This document shows positions 27,318 to 34,460 of a stretch of DNA of 40,069 nt, piece after piece (positions within the stretch are counted from its first letter, which is position 1; every line of letters starts with the position of its first letter). The notes beneath the pieces were generated by a model, which was given only the letters and a program-made list of their open reading frames with translations, did no database searches and was not told where the DNA came from. A program made the position numbers and the translations under genes. This DNA comes from a virus, in the IMG/VR virus record IMGVR_UViG_3300021961_000228, positions 1 through 40,069 of that record. One strand, 5' to 3'.

Positions 27318-27863
27318 ATGATAAAGCTAAGACATCTAGTAGAGAATTCCACAGAAACCGCTTATTCTCCTTTGACCAAGGAAGAGAAGATTAAACTACG
27401 TGAGACAGTAAAGGCTTATAACGAATATCGTAAGAGTCTCAAAGCTGACTGTGTATATTCTACCGCTTCCAAGATTATGGAAGCAGTCAATTTGGCTGAA
27501 CGCTATGCTATCAAGGAGTGTGGTGAGTGGATGGAAGCAAAGATGGTCGAGCGTGACATGAAGGAAGTCAAGAAGTTGGCTGCGAAGCTTTATGAAGAAG
27601 CAAACAAGATCAAGGGTGTCGAACATCAACTTGAAATGCTTTATGAAGAAATTGGTTTGAAGTTGGAACGTTACTTTGAAATTTCTGATCCGGTCACCGA
27701 GGCTCCACAAGCATTTCAGACACAAAATCATCAAGGTTCGGTAAGCACTGCAAGTCCTCCTGACCCAGCTGCTTGGGGAACAGCTGTAGAGAATAAAGAA
27801 TTGGCCGGTGCTCAACCAATTACACAACCACACCAACAACCACCTTATCAATCACAGAGGTAA
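27318..27863 (+). CDS. Helical head-core protein with capsid targeting peptide
   Basis: 181 residues from the ATG at 27318 (a TTG two codons upstream is in frame). It begins MIKLRHLVE|NSTETA, with an L-V-E protease site after residue 9. Residues ~18-125 are strongly helical and charged (EEKIKLRETVKAYNEYRKSL; GEWMEAKMVERDMKEVKKLA), likely a coiled-coil bundle. The tail is Pro/Gln/Ser-rich. It lies between protease and scaffold, so a prohead core role is likely. I do not recognise the family. Confidence 0.68.
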   Translation: MIKLRHLVENSTETAYSPLTKEEKIKLRETVKAYNEYRKSLKADCVYSTASKIMEAVNLAERYAIKECGEWMEAKMVERDMKEVKKLAAKLYEEANKIKGVEHQLEMLYEEIGLKLERYFEISDPVTEAPQAFQTQNHQGSVSTASPPDPAAWGTAVENKELAGAQPITQPHQQPPYQSQR

Positions 27864-27870
27864 GATTGAT

Positions 27871-28035
27871 ATGAAAATGTTTTTGCTTGAAGCCTGGTGT
27901 TGGTCTTATGGTGTAGGAAATTGGATTGTAGATCACAAAAACATCTTGGCGATTATAACTACATTAATTGTTATTGGTAAAGTATATTGGTCTGCGTTTA
28001 AGACACAGACCATGATTCGATCAGCACAAAGGTGA
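27871..28035 (+). CDS. Small membrane protein with LLE|A N-terminus
   Basis: 54 residues, MKMFLLEAWCWSYGVGNWIV then a single hydrophobic segment at ~24-41 (NILAIITTLIVIGKVYW). The LLE|A near the start resembles the protease site of the packaged proteins, though the charged part of the targeting peptide is missing. AGAGG lies ~10 bases before the ATG, inside the upstream gene's end. It is probably cotranscribed with the core gene. It could be a small inner-membrane protein such as a holin or exclusion factor, or a packaged membrane peptide. Confidence 0.55.
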   Translation: MKMFLLEAWCWSYGVGNWIVDHKNILAIITTLIVIGKVYWSAFKTQTMIRSAQR

Positions 28036-28037
28036 GA

Positions 28038-28397
28038 TCATTTAGCTTTTAGTTTGGGATCTGTTGGAATCGAATCAATAAATTCGATCATCTTCTTAAA
28101 AGTTTCGAAAACATGACGACGGGTAGTTTCGAGAACATATCCATCTTCGTCTTTATAAACCTTAACTGGAACTTTTTCTTCCATCATTTCTAAAGTAGGC
28201 ACTTCTACTTCACACACCATATCAGTGTCATTGTCGATTTTGAATCCCATATCACCAAGGGTCTCAATTTCATTGAAGCTCCAACCATTTGGGTGATCAA
28301 TGTCAATCAACTTGTATTTTGGAGAATCGGTTTCGTCCCCACCCTTGTTTAGGAAATTGCTCAATTTAACTTGAGCATATAGGTTTTTATAGTCCAT
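28038..28397 (-). CDS. Hypothetical acidic protein (minus-strand pair)
   Basis: 119 residues from the ATG at 28397; a TTG at 28415 would add six residues. The product is acidic (TLEMMEEKVPVKVYKDEDGY) and mixed alpha/beta, with no membrane segment. It overlaps the end of the upstream minus-strand gene by 11 bases, so the two are coupled. It ends two bases from the convergent small membrane gene, with no terminator visible between. Family not recognised. It belongs to a two-gene insert between protease and scaffold genes, a place uninterrupted in T4. Confidence 0.6.
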   Translation of the reverse strand: MDYKNLYAQVKLSNFLNKGGDETDSPKYKLIDIDHPNGWSFNEIETLGDMGFKIDNDTDMVCEVEVPTLEMMEEKVPVKVYKDEDGYVLETTRRHVFETFKKMIEFIDSIPTDPKLKAK

Positions 28398-28995
28398 ATG
28401 AATTAATTCTATCAATGAAGTCTGCTAATATTTTGTTTTTTTCTTCACCACCATCATTATCAAAGATACTGCTCAACATGTATACTACTTTTTCTTTGTT
28501 ATCTTCTGGATTATCACTTTGTTTAGATGGTGTGATACCAATAAAGCAACCGTAATTGTATAAGCCTGGATTTTGGTTATTCACTAACTTCTTAAACACA
28601 TAATCTTTGTTTGATTCGTTGCTAGTGATATTTGCTTTGATTTCGTTACTACTCTTTTTGTGAACAAAATTTGCTTTACCAAATCCACCAAAACCATTTT
28701 GTTTGTTTTGGAATGTTAGAAGTTCTGCTTTATCAAACTTTACACCCGAGTTTTCTCTCAATACATCGTCCAATGTTTTATCTGGAACTTCTTGCATCTT
28801 TGCAGAACTGAATTCAGATTCACTTAAATTCTTTAGTAACTCTTTCAACTTGGTGAAATCTCTTACAGCCTTTGGTGACATACTTTTCGCGGTCTTTCTC
28901 AAGTCCTTAGATACGTCCTTCGCAGGAACATCACCTTTTTGAACTGCTCTAACGAGTCTAAAATATTGTGCTTGTTTTTCAGATTTTGCTGGCAT
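28387..28995 (-). CDS. DUF3008-like N-terminus protein (minus-strand pair)
   Basis: 202 residues from the ATG at 28995, giving the start MPAKSEKQAQYFRLVRAVQK. This resembles the small DUF3008 family (MPAKSxxQ...G...AVQKG). A longer frame reaches 29127, but the ATATTTATA motif 5 bases before 28995 and the family-like N-terminus favour the shorter form. The rest (KSMSPKAVRDFTKLKELLKN; later YNYGCFIGITPS) is not recognised. The gene is divergent from the scaffold gene and sits in the head module on the opposite strand, which suggests later insertion. Function unknown. Confidence 0.62.
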   Translation of the reverse strand: MPAKSEKQAQYFRLVRAVQKGDVPAKDVSKDLRKTAKSMSPKAVRDFTKLKELLKNLSESEFSSAKMQEVPDKTLDDVLRENSGVKFDKAELLTFQNKQNGFGGFGKANFVHKKSSNEIKANITSNESNKDYVFKKLVNNQNPGLYNYGCFIGITPSKQSDNPEDNKEKVVYMLSSIFDNDGGEEKNKILADFIDRINSYGL

Positions 28996-29000
28996 ACATC

Positions 29001-29009
29001 TATAAATAT
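29001..29009 (-). promoter_or_regulatory. Start-proximal ATATTTATA motif on the minus strand
   Basis: Read on the minus strand, ATATTTATA ends 5 bases before the ATG at 28995. This flips with gene orientation, showing that the motif follows the gene's sense strand. Confidence 0.6.
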
Positions 29010-29145
29010 CAAAAAAATTGCCATTTTCCAAATTTAAATTATATTTATTATCAAATGCGTCAATGTCTTTGATGCCACGGAATTTAAATCTTCTTTGGAG
29101 TTCTCCAATAACTTCACAAAACAACATAGGAAAGGCAAAATTAAT

Positions 29146-30240
29146 ATGAGCGATCTATTAAAGGAAAGCATCGCAGACGCAAAGGCAGTTCGTGAAACTG
29201 CAATTGCTAATGCAAAAACCTTTCTTGAGGAAAACTTCGCAAAGAGCATGAAAGAAATGTTCGCAGAGAAGCTCAAGGAAGAGTCAGAACAAGAAAACGA
29301 AGGTAACGAAGAAGGCAAGATCGAAGAGAAGCTTGCATCTTCTGGTATCGGTAAGGATGACAGTAATATTGCTTCTAAGCAACATCCAACCAAGCCTTCT
29401 ACATCGGCAACAAAGAACACCACTCCAGCTGGAAAACAAGAGTTCGACGCAACTCTTGAAGAAGGCGAAGAAATCACCAGCGAAGAGTTGGATGAGATTC
29501 TTGCTGAGTTGGAACAAGAAGGTAACAAGGAAGACGGTGAGGAAGAGAAGCATGAAGTTGTAGCTGAAGAAGAACAAGCTTCTGAAGAAGAAGTTGTTGA
29601 TCTTGACGAACTTCTCGCTGAATTGGAAGAAGATGGTCAAGCACCAGTTGCCCCAGTGGCCCCAGTGGCCCCAGTTGCTGATCCAGCAGCTGCAGTAGCA
29701 GCACCAGCTGCCGCTATGGCTCCTCAAGCTCCAGTAGCACCAGTTGCTGGACAAGTTCCTTCCCCAATGGAAGGAGACACTAATGAAGAAGAAGTGACTG
29801 CTGAAGAAATGGCAGAAGCACTTGTTGCTATCAATGAAGAAAACGAAGCATTGAAGAATCAATTGAAGGAACATCAAAATACTGTGAAGTATTTGAAGGG
29901 TGTTCTTGAAGAAACCAATCTCTTGAATGCTAAGTTGCTTTATACCAACAAGATCTTCAAGGGTAAGAATTTGACCGAAGACCAAAAGTTGAAGGTCATC
30001 AACACATTTGATCTCACCAAGACATTGCGTGAAATCAAATTGGCATACACAGTTTTGGCCGAATCATTTAATGCCGGTGGATCAGTCGCCAAGAAAAAGT
30101 CAAATGCGACTGTCTCAACTATCACCGAAGGTTTGGCAAGCAAACCAGTATCCAGCACAAAGCCTGACTCTACGATTGTAGAACCTCAAGCTGATGTGAT
30201 GGCTTCAAGATTCCAAAAGCTCGCAGGAATCAAGAAGTAA
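29146..30240 (+). CDS. Prohead core scaffold protein (gp22-like)
   Basis: 364 residues. ATG at 29146 is preceded by a strong Shine-Dalgarno sequence (AGGAAAGG, 29127-29134); an in-frame codon at 29095 would lack it. It begins MSDLLKE|SIADAKAV, with L-K-E a protease site. The centre is very acidic (Glu-rich, ~130-175), followed by a Val-Ala-Pro repeat, a coiled coil (NEENEALKNQLKEHQNTVKY) and a C-terminus VMASRFQKLAGIKK typical of gp22-type scaffolds. TITE|GLAS is another likely cut site. The position just before the major capsid gene agrees. The scaffold is degraded by the protease to clear the head for DNA. Confidence 0.85.
   Translation: MSDLLKESIADAKAVRETAIANAKTFLEENFAKSMKEMFAEKLKEESEQENEGNEEGKIEEKLASSGIGKDDSNIASKQHPTKPSTSATKNTTPAGKQEFDATLEEGEEITSEELDEILAELEQEGNKEDGEEEKHEVVAEEEQASEEEVVDLDELLAELEEDGQAPVAPVAPVAPVADPAAAVAAPAAAMAPQAPVAPVAGQVPSPMEGDTNEEEVTAEEMAEALVAINEENEALKNQLKEHQNTVKYLKGVLEETNLLNAKLLYTNKIFKGKNLTEDQKLKVINTFDLTKTLREIKLAYTVLAESFNAGGSVAKKKSNATVSTITEGLASKPVSSTKPDSTIVEPQADVMASRFQKLAGIKK
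29640..29690 (+). repeat. Val-Ala-Pro tandem repeat in the scaffold gene
   Basis: A 12-base unit close to CCAGTGGCCCCA repeats about three times in frame, encoding PVAPVAPVAPVA. Later VAPVA copies at ~29735 are more diverged. The tract forms a flexible linker between the acidic region and the coiled coil. Confidence 0.75.
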
Positions 30241-30286
30241 TTTGTTTGCGAGTAATTAACAAACCAAAAGATAGGAAAATAATATT

Positions 30287-32017
30287 ATGGACGTAAAGAG
30301 TCTACTAACAAATAATATGAATCCACAGGCTAAGCTAATGGCTGAAACCCGTGGTCTTCAAAACAAGTGGGAAAAGACAGGTCTTCTCGAAAACACCACA
30401 GGTGTTGAAAAGGCACACATGTCGATCCTCTTGGAAAACCAAGCAAAGCAATTGTTGGACGAAGCTTCAACAACTGGAACTAGTGCAAACAGTGAACAAT
30501 GGGCAGGCGTTGCTCTTCCATTGGTCCGTCGTGTATTTGCTGAGATCGCTGCTAAGGAGTTCGTTTCGGTTCAACCAATGAACCTCCCAAGCGGTCTTAT
30601 CTTCTATCTCGACTTCAAGTATGGTTCCGGCACTCAATTGGGACACACTGCAGGCGAAAGCTTGTTCGGTGGTAACCAAAAGAAGCTCGGTTCTACTGAT
30701 GCTGCTGTAAATGGTCTCTATGGCCAAGGACGCTATGCTTATTCTGAGCGCACCGTCTCTAGCTCAAACGCAACTGTTCTCGTAGCTACCGCAAGCTGGA
30801 ACGATCTACAATTCGATTCTTCTTTCAGTGCTTCCGTTAACGGTTCTAACGAAGTTCCAGGTGTCTACAAGATTACCTTTAACATCGACGACAACACCGA
30901 AACAAAGCCAGGTTCCGGTAACCTCTGGAACGTTGACTTGAACGCAGTTCGTTCTTTCGGTGTTCAAAAGAGTTCTGGTGTAGCTTACACTGTATTGAAC
31001 ACTTACGCAACCGCAGTTAACACTGGTAGCTTGGCAAACCCATACTATCAAATTAACTTGTTCGTAAGTCAATCTGCTGGTGCAGCTGCTCCTACTACTA
31101 CCGCACGTTTGAACTACACAGTTCAACCTTCGGACAACCTCCGTGGTGACTTCGAAGACGGTAAGACCGCTGGTGAAGGTTCTGGTGTTGCTAACAACGT
31201 CTATACCCAATCTATCGGCACTGACATCAAGATCCCAGAAGTCAACCTTGAGTTGAAGAGCGAACCAATCGTTGCTAAGACTCGTAAGTTGAAGGCTGTC
31301 TGGACCCCAGAATTGGCTCAAGACTTGAACGCATATCACTCTATTGATGCAGAAGCAGAACTTACTGCTCTCTTGAGTGAGTATGTTTCGATGGAAATCG
31401 ACCTCGAAATCCTCGACATGTTGAACGAGTCTGTCACTGGTGTAACTACCGAAGCTTGGTCTGCCCAAATCGGAACTGAGTTCACCAAGACTGTAAACAA
31501 CACCACCGATGTGGCTTCGTTCACCCGTGTTGTTAATGCTTCAGCAAACCGCACCGCTTACGTAAAGAGCACTTGGTTCCAAACTCTTGGTAACAAGATC
31601 CAAAAGGTCTCTAACAAGATTCACCAATTGACTCTACGTGGTGGCGCAAACTTCTTGGTATGTTCGCCAGACGTAGCAACCATCTTGGAGTCAATCCCAG
31701 GATATGTTGTGAACACTGACGGTGACCAAGCTAAGTTCGCAATGGGTGTAAGCCGTGTTGGTAGCTTCGCAAGTCGCTTCCAAGTTTACAAGAACCCATA
31801 CATGACCGATAATGCTATCCTCGTTGGTTTCCGTGGTAGCAACTTCTTGGAGACTGGTGCTGTGTATGCTCCATACATCCCACTCATCCAAACTCCATTG
31901 GTCTATGATCCAGTGAACTTCACTCCACGCCGTGGTGTGATGACTCGCTACGCTAAGAAGGTAGTGCGTCCTGAGTTCTACGGTAAGGTCTTGATCGCCG
32001 ATCTCGACACCGTATAA
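30287..32017 (+). CDS. Major capsid protein precursor (gp23-like)
   Basis: 576 residues (T4 gp23 is 521). The N-terminal propeptide is helical and ends at QLLDE59|A60STTGTSA, an L-D-E protease site close to the T4 position (residue 65). After it, WAGVALPLVRRVFAEIAAKEFVSVQPM and PSGLIFYLDFKYG are the start of the HK97-fold capsid domain. LKAVWTPELAQDLNAYHSIDAEAEL and the C-terminal GVMTRYAKKVVRPEFYGKV also match T4-like capsids. Codons are C-ending and strongly selected (TTC, AAC, AAG, CTC), the mark of a very highly expressed gene. A Shine-Dalgarno AGGA precedes the ATG, and a terminator with a GAAA loop follows. Confidence 0.95.
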   Translation: MDVKSLLTNNMNPQAKLMAETRGLQNKWEKTGLLENTTGVEKAHMSILLENQAKQLLDEASTTGTSANSEQWAGVALPLVRRVFAEIAAKEFVSVQPMNLPSGLIFYLDFKYGSGTQLGHTAGESLFGGNQKKLGSTDAAVNGLYGQGRYAYSERTVSSSNATVLVATASWNDLQFDSSFSASVNGSNEVPGVYKITFNIDDNTETKPGSGNLWNVDLNAVRSFGVQKSSGVAYTVLNTYATAVNTGSLANPYYQINLFVSQSAGAAAPTTTARLNYTVQPSDNLRGDFEDGKTAGEGSGVANNVYTQSIGTDIKIPEVNLELKSEPIVAKTRKLKAVWTPELAQDLNAYHSIDAEAELTALLSEYVSMEIDLEILDMLNESVTGVTTEAWSAQIGTEFTKTVNNTTDVASFTRVVNASANRTAYVKSTWFQTLGNKIQKVSNKIHQLTLRGGANFLVCSPDVATILESIPGYVVNTDGDQAKFAMGVSRVGSFASRFQVYKNPYMTDNAILVGFRGSNFLETGAVYAPYIPLIQTPLVYDPVNFTPRRGVMTRYAKKVVRPEFYGKVLIADLDTV

Positions 32018-32043
32018 TTTGGATTAGTCTAAATTAGATAACG

Positions 32044-32075
32044 AACCCACCAGTCGAAAGGCTGGTGGGTTTTTT
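32044..32075 (+). terminator. Rho-independent terminator after the major capsid gene
   Basis: ACCCACCAG pairs with CTGGTGGGT, extended by T-G and C-G pairs to close a GAAA tetraloop, followed by a run of six T. It lies 27 bases after the capsid stop. The T-run overlaps the stop codon of the convergent minus-strand gene. Confidence 0.93.
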
Positions 32076-32847
32076 ATTGGAAAAATTCGTTGTTATTACC
32101 CACTACAACTTCTTGTATTTGTTCTGTGAAAGATGTTGATTTCGGATAGGGTAACAGTTTATGTATCAACGATTTTGACAGCCGTTTATTTTCAATCTTG
32201 TTACTGATGAACTTGATGTAACGGTGTTTGCCACTCTCACGTTTGCGCCAGAACGTTTTTCCTATACGTTCCTTAAGTTTGTCCACATTGTGTGTTTTCC
32301 ATCTACCATAGACGTTTCTACTGTGTATCCAATCATAGTTGGGTGGTCCAACCAAACTAACACTGTAATTTGGCATCAATGCGATATCAACATAATTGTC
32401 GCCTTGGTATAAGAAGCCGGTTGCTTGATAAATGGTTCCGGCATGTCCAACTTCGCTGTCAGCATAACTCAAGATACACTTGATTTGAGGAAACTCCATG
32501 TTCAACAATCTGAAACTTTCTGCTATGCAGTAACTTTCTATGTTACTACCGTGACCGTCTTCAATCCACAATCTGGTCAATTCAAATACGTTATCATTGG
32601 TTAGTAACGGAGTTATACTGGTGCTTGAGTTACGTCCTACAGCATTACCGTATACAAGAACCCCAATCAATCTACTGTCAAATCCTCCAAAGAACGTGCT
32701 TTCAACATAATCTTTGGTATACACACCATATGCTACAGAACAACTGGTCCACTTGTGTGTATAGTGGTTCTTTTCGATCAAATTACGTGCGACCGATTTG
32801 TTGATCGATTTTAGATATATCAGCGATGTGTCACAATATTTTGACAT
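32074..32847 (-). CDS. Mom-like DNA modification protein (GNAT fold)
   Basis: 257 residues from the ATG at 32847; a GTG at 32880 would add 11. The sequence follows the phage Mu Mom pattern: KNHYTHKWTSCSVAYGVY, LIGVLVYGNAVGRN, ELTRLWIEDGHGSNIESYCI, and CILSYADSEVGHAGTIYQAT then GFLYQG. Mu Mom (about 240 residues) converts adenine in phage DNA to an acetamido/carbamoylmethyl derivative that blocks many restriction enzymes. The motif-like ATTTAT lies ~11 bases before 32847. It stands alone on the minus strand between the capsid terminator and a divergent gene, as an accessory insert. Likely protects phage DNA from restriction. Confidence 0.78.
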   Translation of the reverse strand: MSKYCDTSLIYLKSINKSVARNLIEKNHYTHKWTSCSVAYGVYTKDYVESTFFGGFDSRLIGVLVYGNAVGRNSSTSITPLLTNDNVFELTRLWIEDGHGSNIESYCIAESFRLLNMEFPQIKCILSYADSEVGHAGTIYQATGFLYQGDNYVDIALMPNYSVSLVGPPNYDWIHSRNVYGRWKTHNVDKLKERIGKTFWRKRESGKHRYIKFISNKIENKRLSKSLIHKLLPYPKSTSFTEQIQEVVVGNNNEFFQ

Positions 32848-32900
32848 GTTAATATCATAAATGAGTGTGGTGAAATACACAAGTTTTTATACACCGATTC

Positions 32901-32910
32901 AATATTTATA
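32901..32910 (+). promoter_or_regulatory. Start-proximal AATATTTATA motif
   Basis: AATATTTATA ends 3 bases before the ATG at 32914, in the divergent gap after the Mom-like gene. No upstream plus-strand gene is read through from here because the capsid terminator intervenes, so a promoter is expected. Confidence 0.6.
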
Positions 32911-32913
32911 GGT

Positions 32914-33840
32914 ATGAGAAAACTATTTACACTATTTTTGGCTTCTTTTTTATTGGTTGGAGGATGCAAAACATCCAATGTAGAAAAGGTTCAAAAAACA
33001 AAAGATGGTCTTGCTGAGACCCGAGTTGAATTGGCAAAAAATGAGGGTGAGAAACTACAACAAGTTGCAACTTTAGCATCTGGAACTGATTACTCGTTGA
33101 AGGCGGTCACCAACCCTCCAGTTCAAGTCAAGACTGCTATAGACTTTAACAATAGGGTATTGAACATTACTGGCAACCCTAATATTGATGAGTTGAACAA
33201 AATCAAGGAACTTACAGATCTTTTGAATAGTGAAGTTCAGAAAGAAAAAGACAAGGGTGCTAAACTTCTAAAACAAAGAGACGAGGAGATTCTAGCACTT
33301 CAAGTAAAACAGAAAGAGATCGAAGACATTTATGAAGAACAAATAAAAGGTCTCGAAACACAAGCATCACAAGTTGCAAAGAAGGCCGATGCGTTGCAAG
33401 TGACCGTTGACGAAGTAAATAGTTGGATGGGACTTGGTGGTATAATGTATGGTTTGAAACGATTTGTTACCATAGGTGTAACTGGCATATTGATCTTCTT
33501 GATATGTTTTATGGTATTGAGATTCTTGGCAGCAACAAACCCAATCGCTGGAGCTATATTTGGTATATTTGAACACATTGTTGCTTCGATCATCAATCTT
33601 CTCAAAGGTGTTGCTCCAAAAGCTTTACAATTCAGTAATCATATTGAGTTACCTACGTTTAACAAACATAAAAACACATTGGATACTGTGGTTGATACTC
33701 TTGAAAGTCTAAAGACCATTCAGAAACGTTCAAGCACCAAGATGTCATTGGATGACGTATTTGTTGAACTAGATAAGAACTTGGATGCCGAAGAAAAGAT
33801 ATTGATTAACGAATTAAAAACGATAAACAAATACGGATAA
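32914..33840 (+). CDS. Lipoprotein with coiled coil and transmembrane segment (spanin-like)
   Basis: 308 residues. MRKLFTLFLASFLLVGGC is a lipoprotein signal peptide with the modified Cys at 18. Residues ~92-168 are a charged coiled coil. A hydrophobic membrane helix follows at ~184-207, with a second hydrophobic stretch (~209-230), then ~75 soluble residues. An outer-membrane lipid anchor joined by a periplasmic coiled coil to an inner-membrane helix is the plan of unimolecular spanins, which fuse the two membranes at lysis. It is longer than known u-spanins and has a soluble tail after the membrane helix, which is atypical. A superinfection-exclusion lipoprotein is the main alternative. No holin or endolysin gene is seen nearby. 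Confidence 0.6.
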   Translation: MRKLFTLFLASFLLVGGCKTSNVEKVQKTKDGLAETRVELAKNEGEKLQQVATLASGTDYSLKAVTNPPVQVKTAIDFNNRVLNITGNPNIDELNKIKELTDLLNSEVQKEKDKGAKLLKQRDEEILALQVKQKEIEDIYEEQIKGLETQASQVAKKADALQVTVDEVNSWMGLGGIMYGLKRFVTIGVTGILIFLICFMVLRFLAATNPIAGAIFGIFEHIVASIINLLKGVAPKALQFSNHIELPTFNKHKNTLDTVVDTLESLKTIQKRSSTKMSLDDVFVELDKNLDAEEKILINELKTINKYG

Positions 33841-33848
33841 TATTTATA
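33839..33848 (+). promoter_or_regulatory. Start-proximal AATATTTATA motif
   Basis: AATATTTATA begins within the stop codon of the upstream gene and ends 4 bases before the ATG at 33853. Confidence 0.55.
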
Positions 33849-33852
33849 TCAT

Positions 33853-34455
33853 ATGATCAAGCTTAACGACCTGATAGAGAGCGACTCGCTTTGCTCAATG
33901 AACTTGTTGGAAGAAGTAGAGACAACTTCCAATTTACGATATCATTTGTCAAAGAACATACCTTTGTGTGAGAACATTTTTCGAACCTACAGTGAATCTT
34001 ACTTTGAGTTGATTGATGAAGTTCGTAAATTGTATTATGACAACCTAATAGAGTTGTGTGATGCAGATGCTGAATTGGTCGAGAGTGATCTTGGTAAGAA
34101 GGAAGTATTTGAGGGTCGAGAGGTTTATTTGGATGCTCCTATTGAAGTCGAAGAAGATTTGATCATGGAGTTGAAACACAGAGGTCGCACTGTTCATCTC
34201 AATAGACCATTCAGAACTCCAGGCGGTCCTAAGAAATACGCCGTGTATGTCAAATCAAAAAACGGCAACGTGAAGAAGGTAACTTTTGGTGATCCAAATA
34301 TGAGAAGTAGAGCTAGTAGCAAGGCTCGTCGTAAGAGTTTTGCCGCTAGACACAGATGTAGTCAAAAGAAAGATAGAACTACAGCTGGTTACTGGAGTTG
34401 CCGTAGTCATCGTATTCGTAGTTTAGGAAACAAGGGTAAAGGAAAATACTGGTAA
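33853..34455 (+). CDS. Packaged protein with basic Cys-containing C-terminal domain
   Basis: 200 residues. It begins MIKLNDLIE|SDSLCSMN with an L-I-E site, and NLLE follows. The middle is acidic and helical. The C-terminal ~85 residues (GGPKKYAVYVKSKNGNVKKV, then FGDPNM, ARHRCSQKKDRTTAGYWSCR) are strongly basic and form a domain I recall from virion proteins of T4-like cyanophages and marine phages; C-terminal SLGNKGKGKYW is also basic. Two conserved Cys in RHRCSQKK and YWSCR could bind zinc. A basic domain on a head-targeted protein suits binding to packaged DNA. Function not established. Confidence 0.68.
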   Translation: MIKLNDLIESDSLCSMNLLEEVETTSNLRYHLSKNIPLCENIFRTYSESYFELIDEVRKLYYDNLIELCDADAELVESDLGKKEVFEGREVYLDAPIEVEEDLIMELKHRGRTVHLNRPFRTPGGPKKYAVYVKSKNGNVKKVTFGDPNMRSRASSKARRKSFAARHRCSQKKDRTTAGYWSCRSHRIRSLGNKGKGKYW

Positions 34456-34460
34456 AATTT

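Noticed and set aside
28996-29127. Upstream extension of the minus-strand gene to 29127
   Set aside because: The MPAKS start at 28995 fits the family-like N-terminus and has the ATATTTATA motif 5 bases before it.
29095-29145. Upstream start for the scaffold gene
   Set aside because: The strong AGGAAAGG ribosome site and the L-K-E peptide fit the ATG at 29146.
29284-29985. Minus-strand frames of 233 and 164 codons opposite the scaffold gene
   Set aside because: Glu-rich GAA codons read as TTC on the other strand; Phe/Ser-rich products are artefacts.
30806-31468. Minus-strand frame of 220 codons in the capsid gene
   Set aside because: A shadow produced by strongly biased codons in a highly expressed gene.
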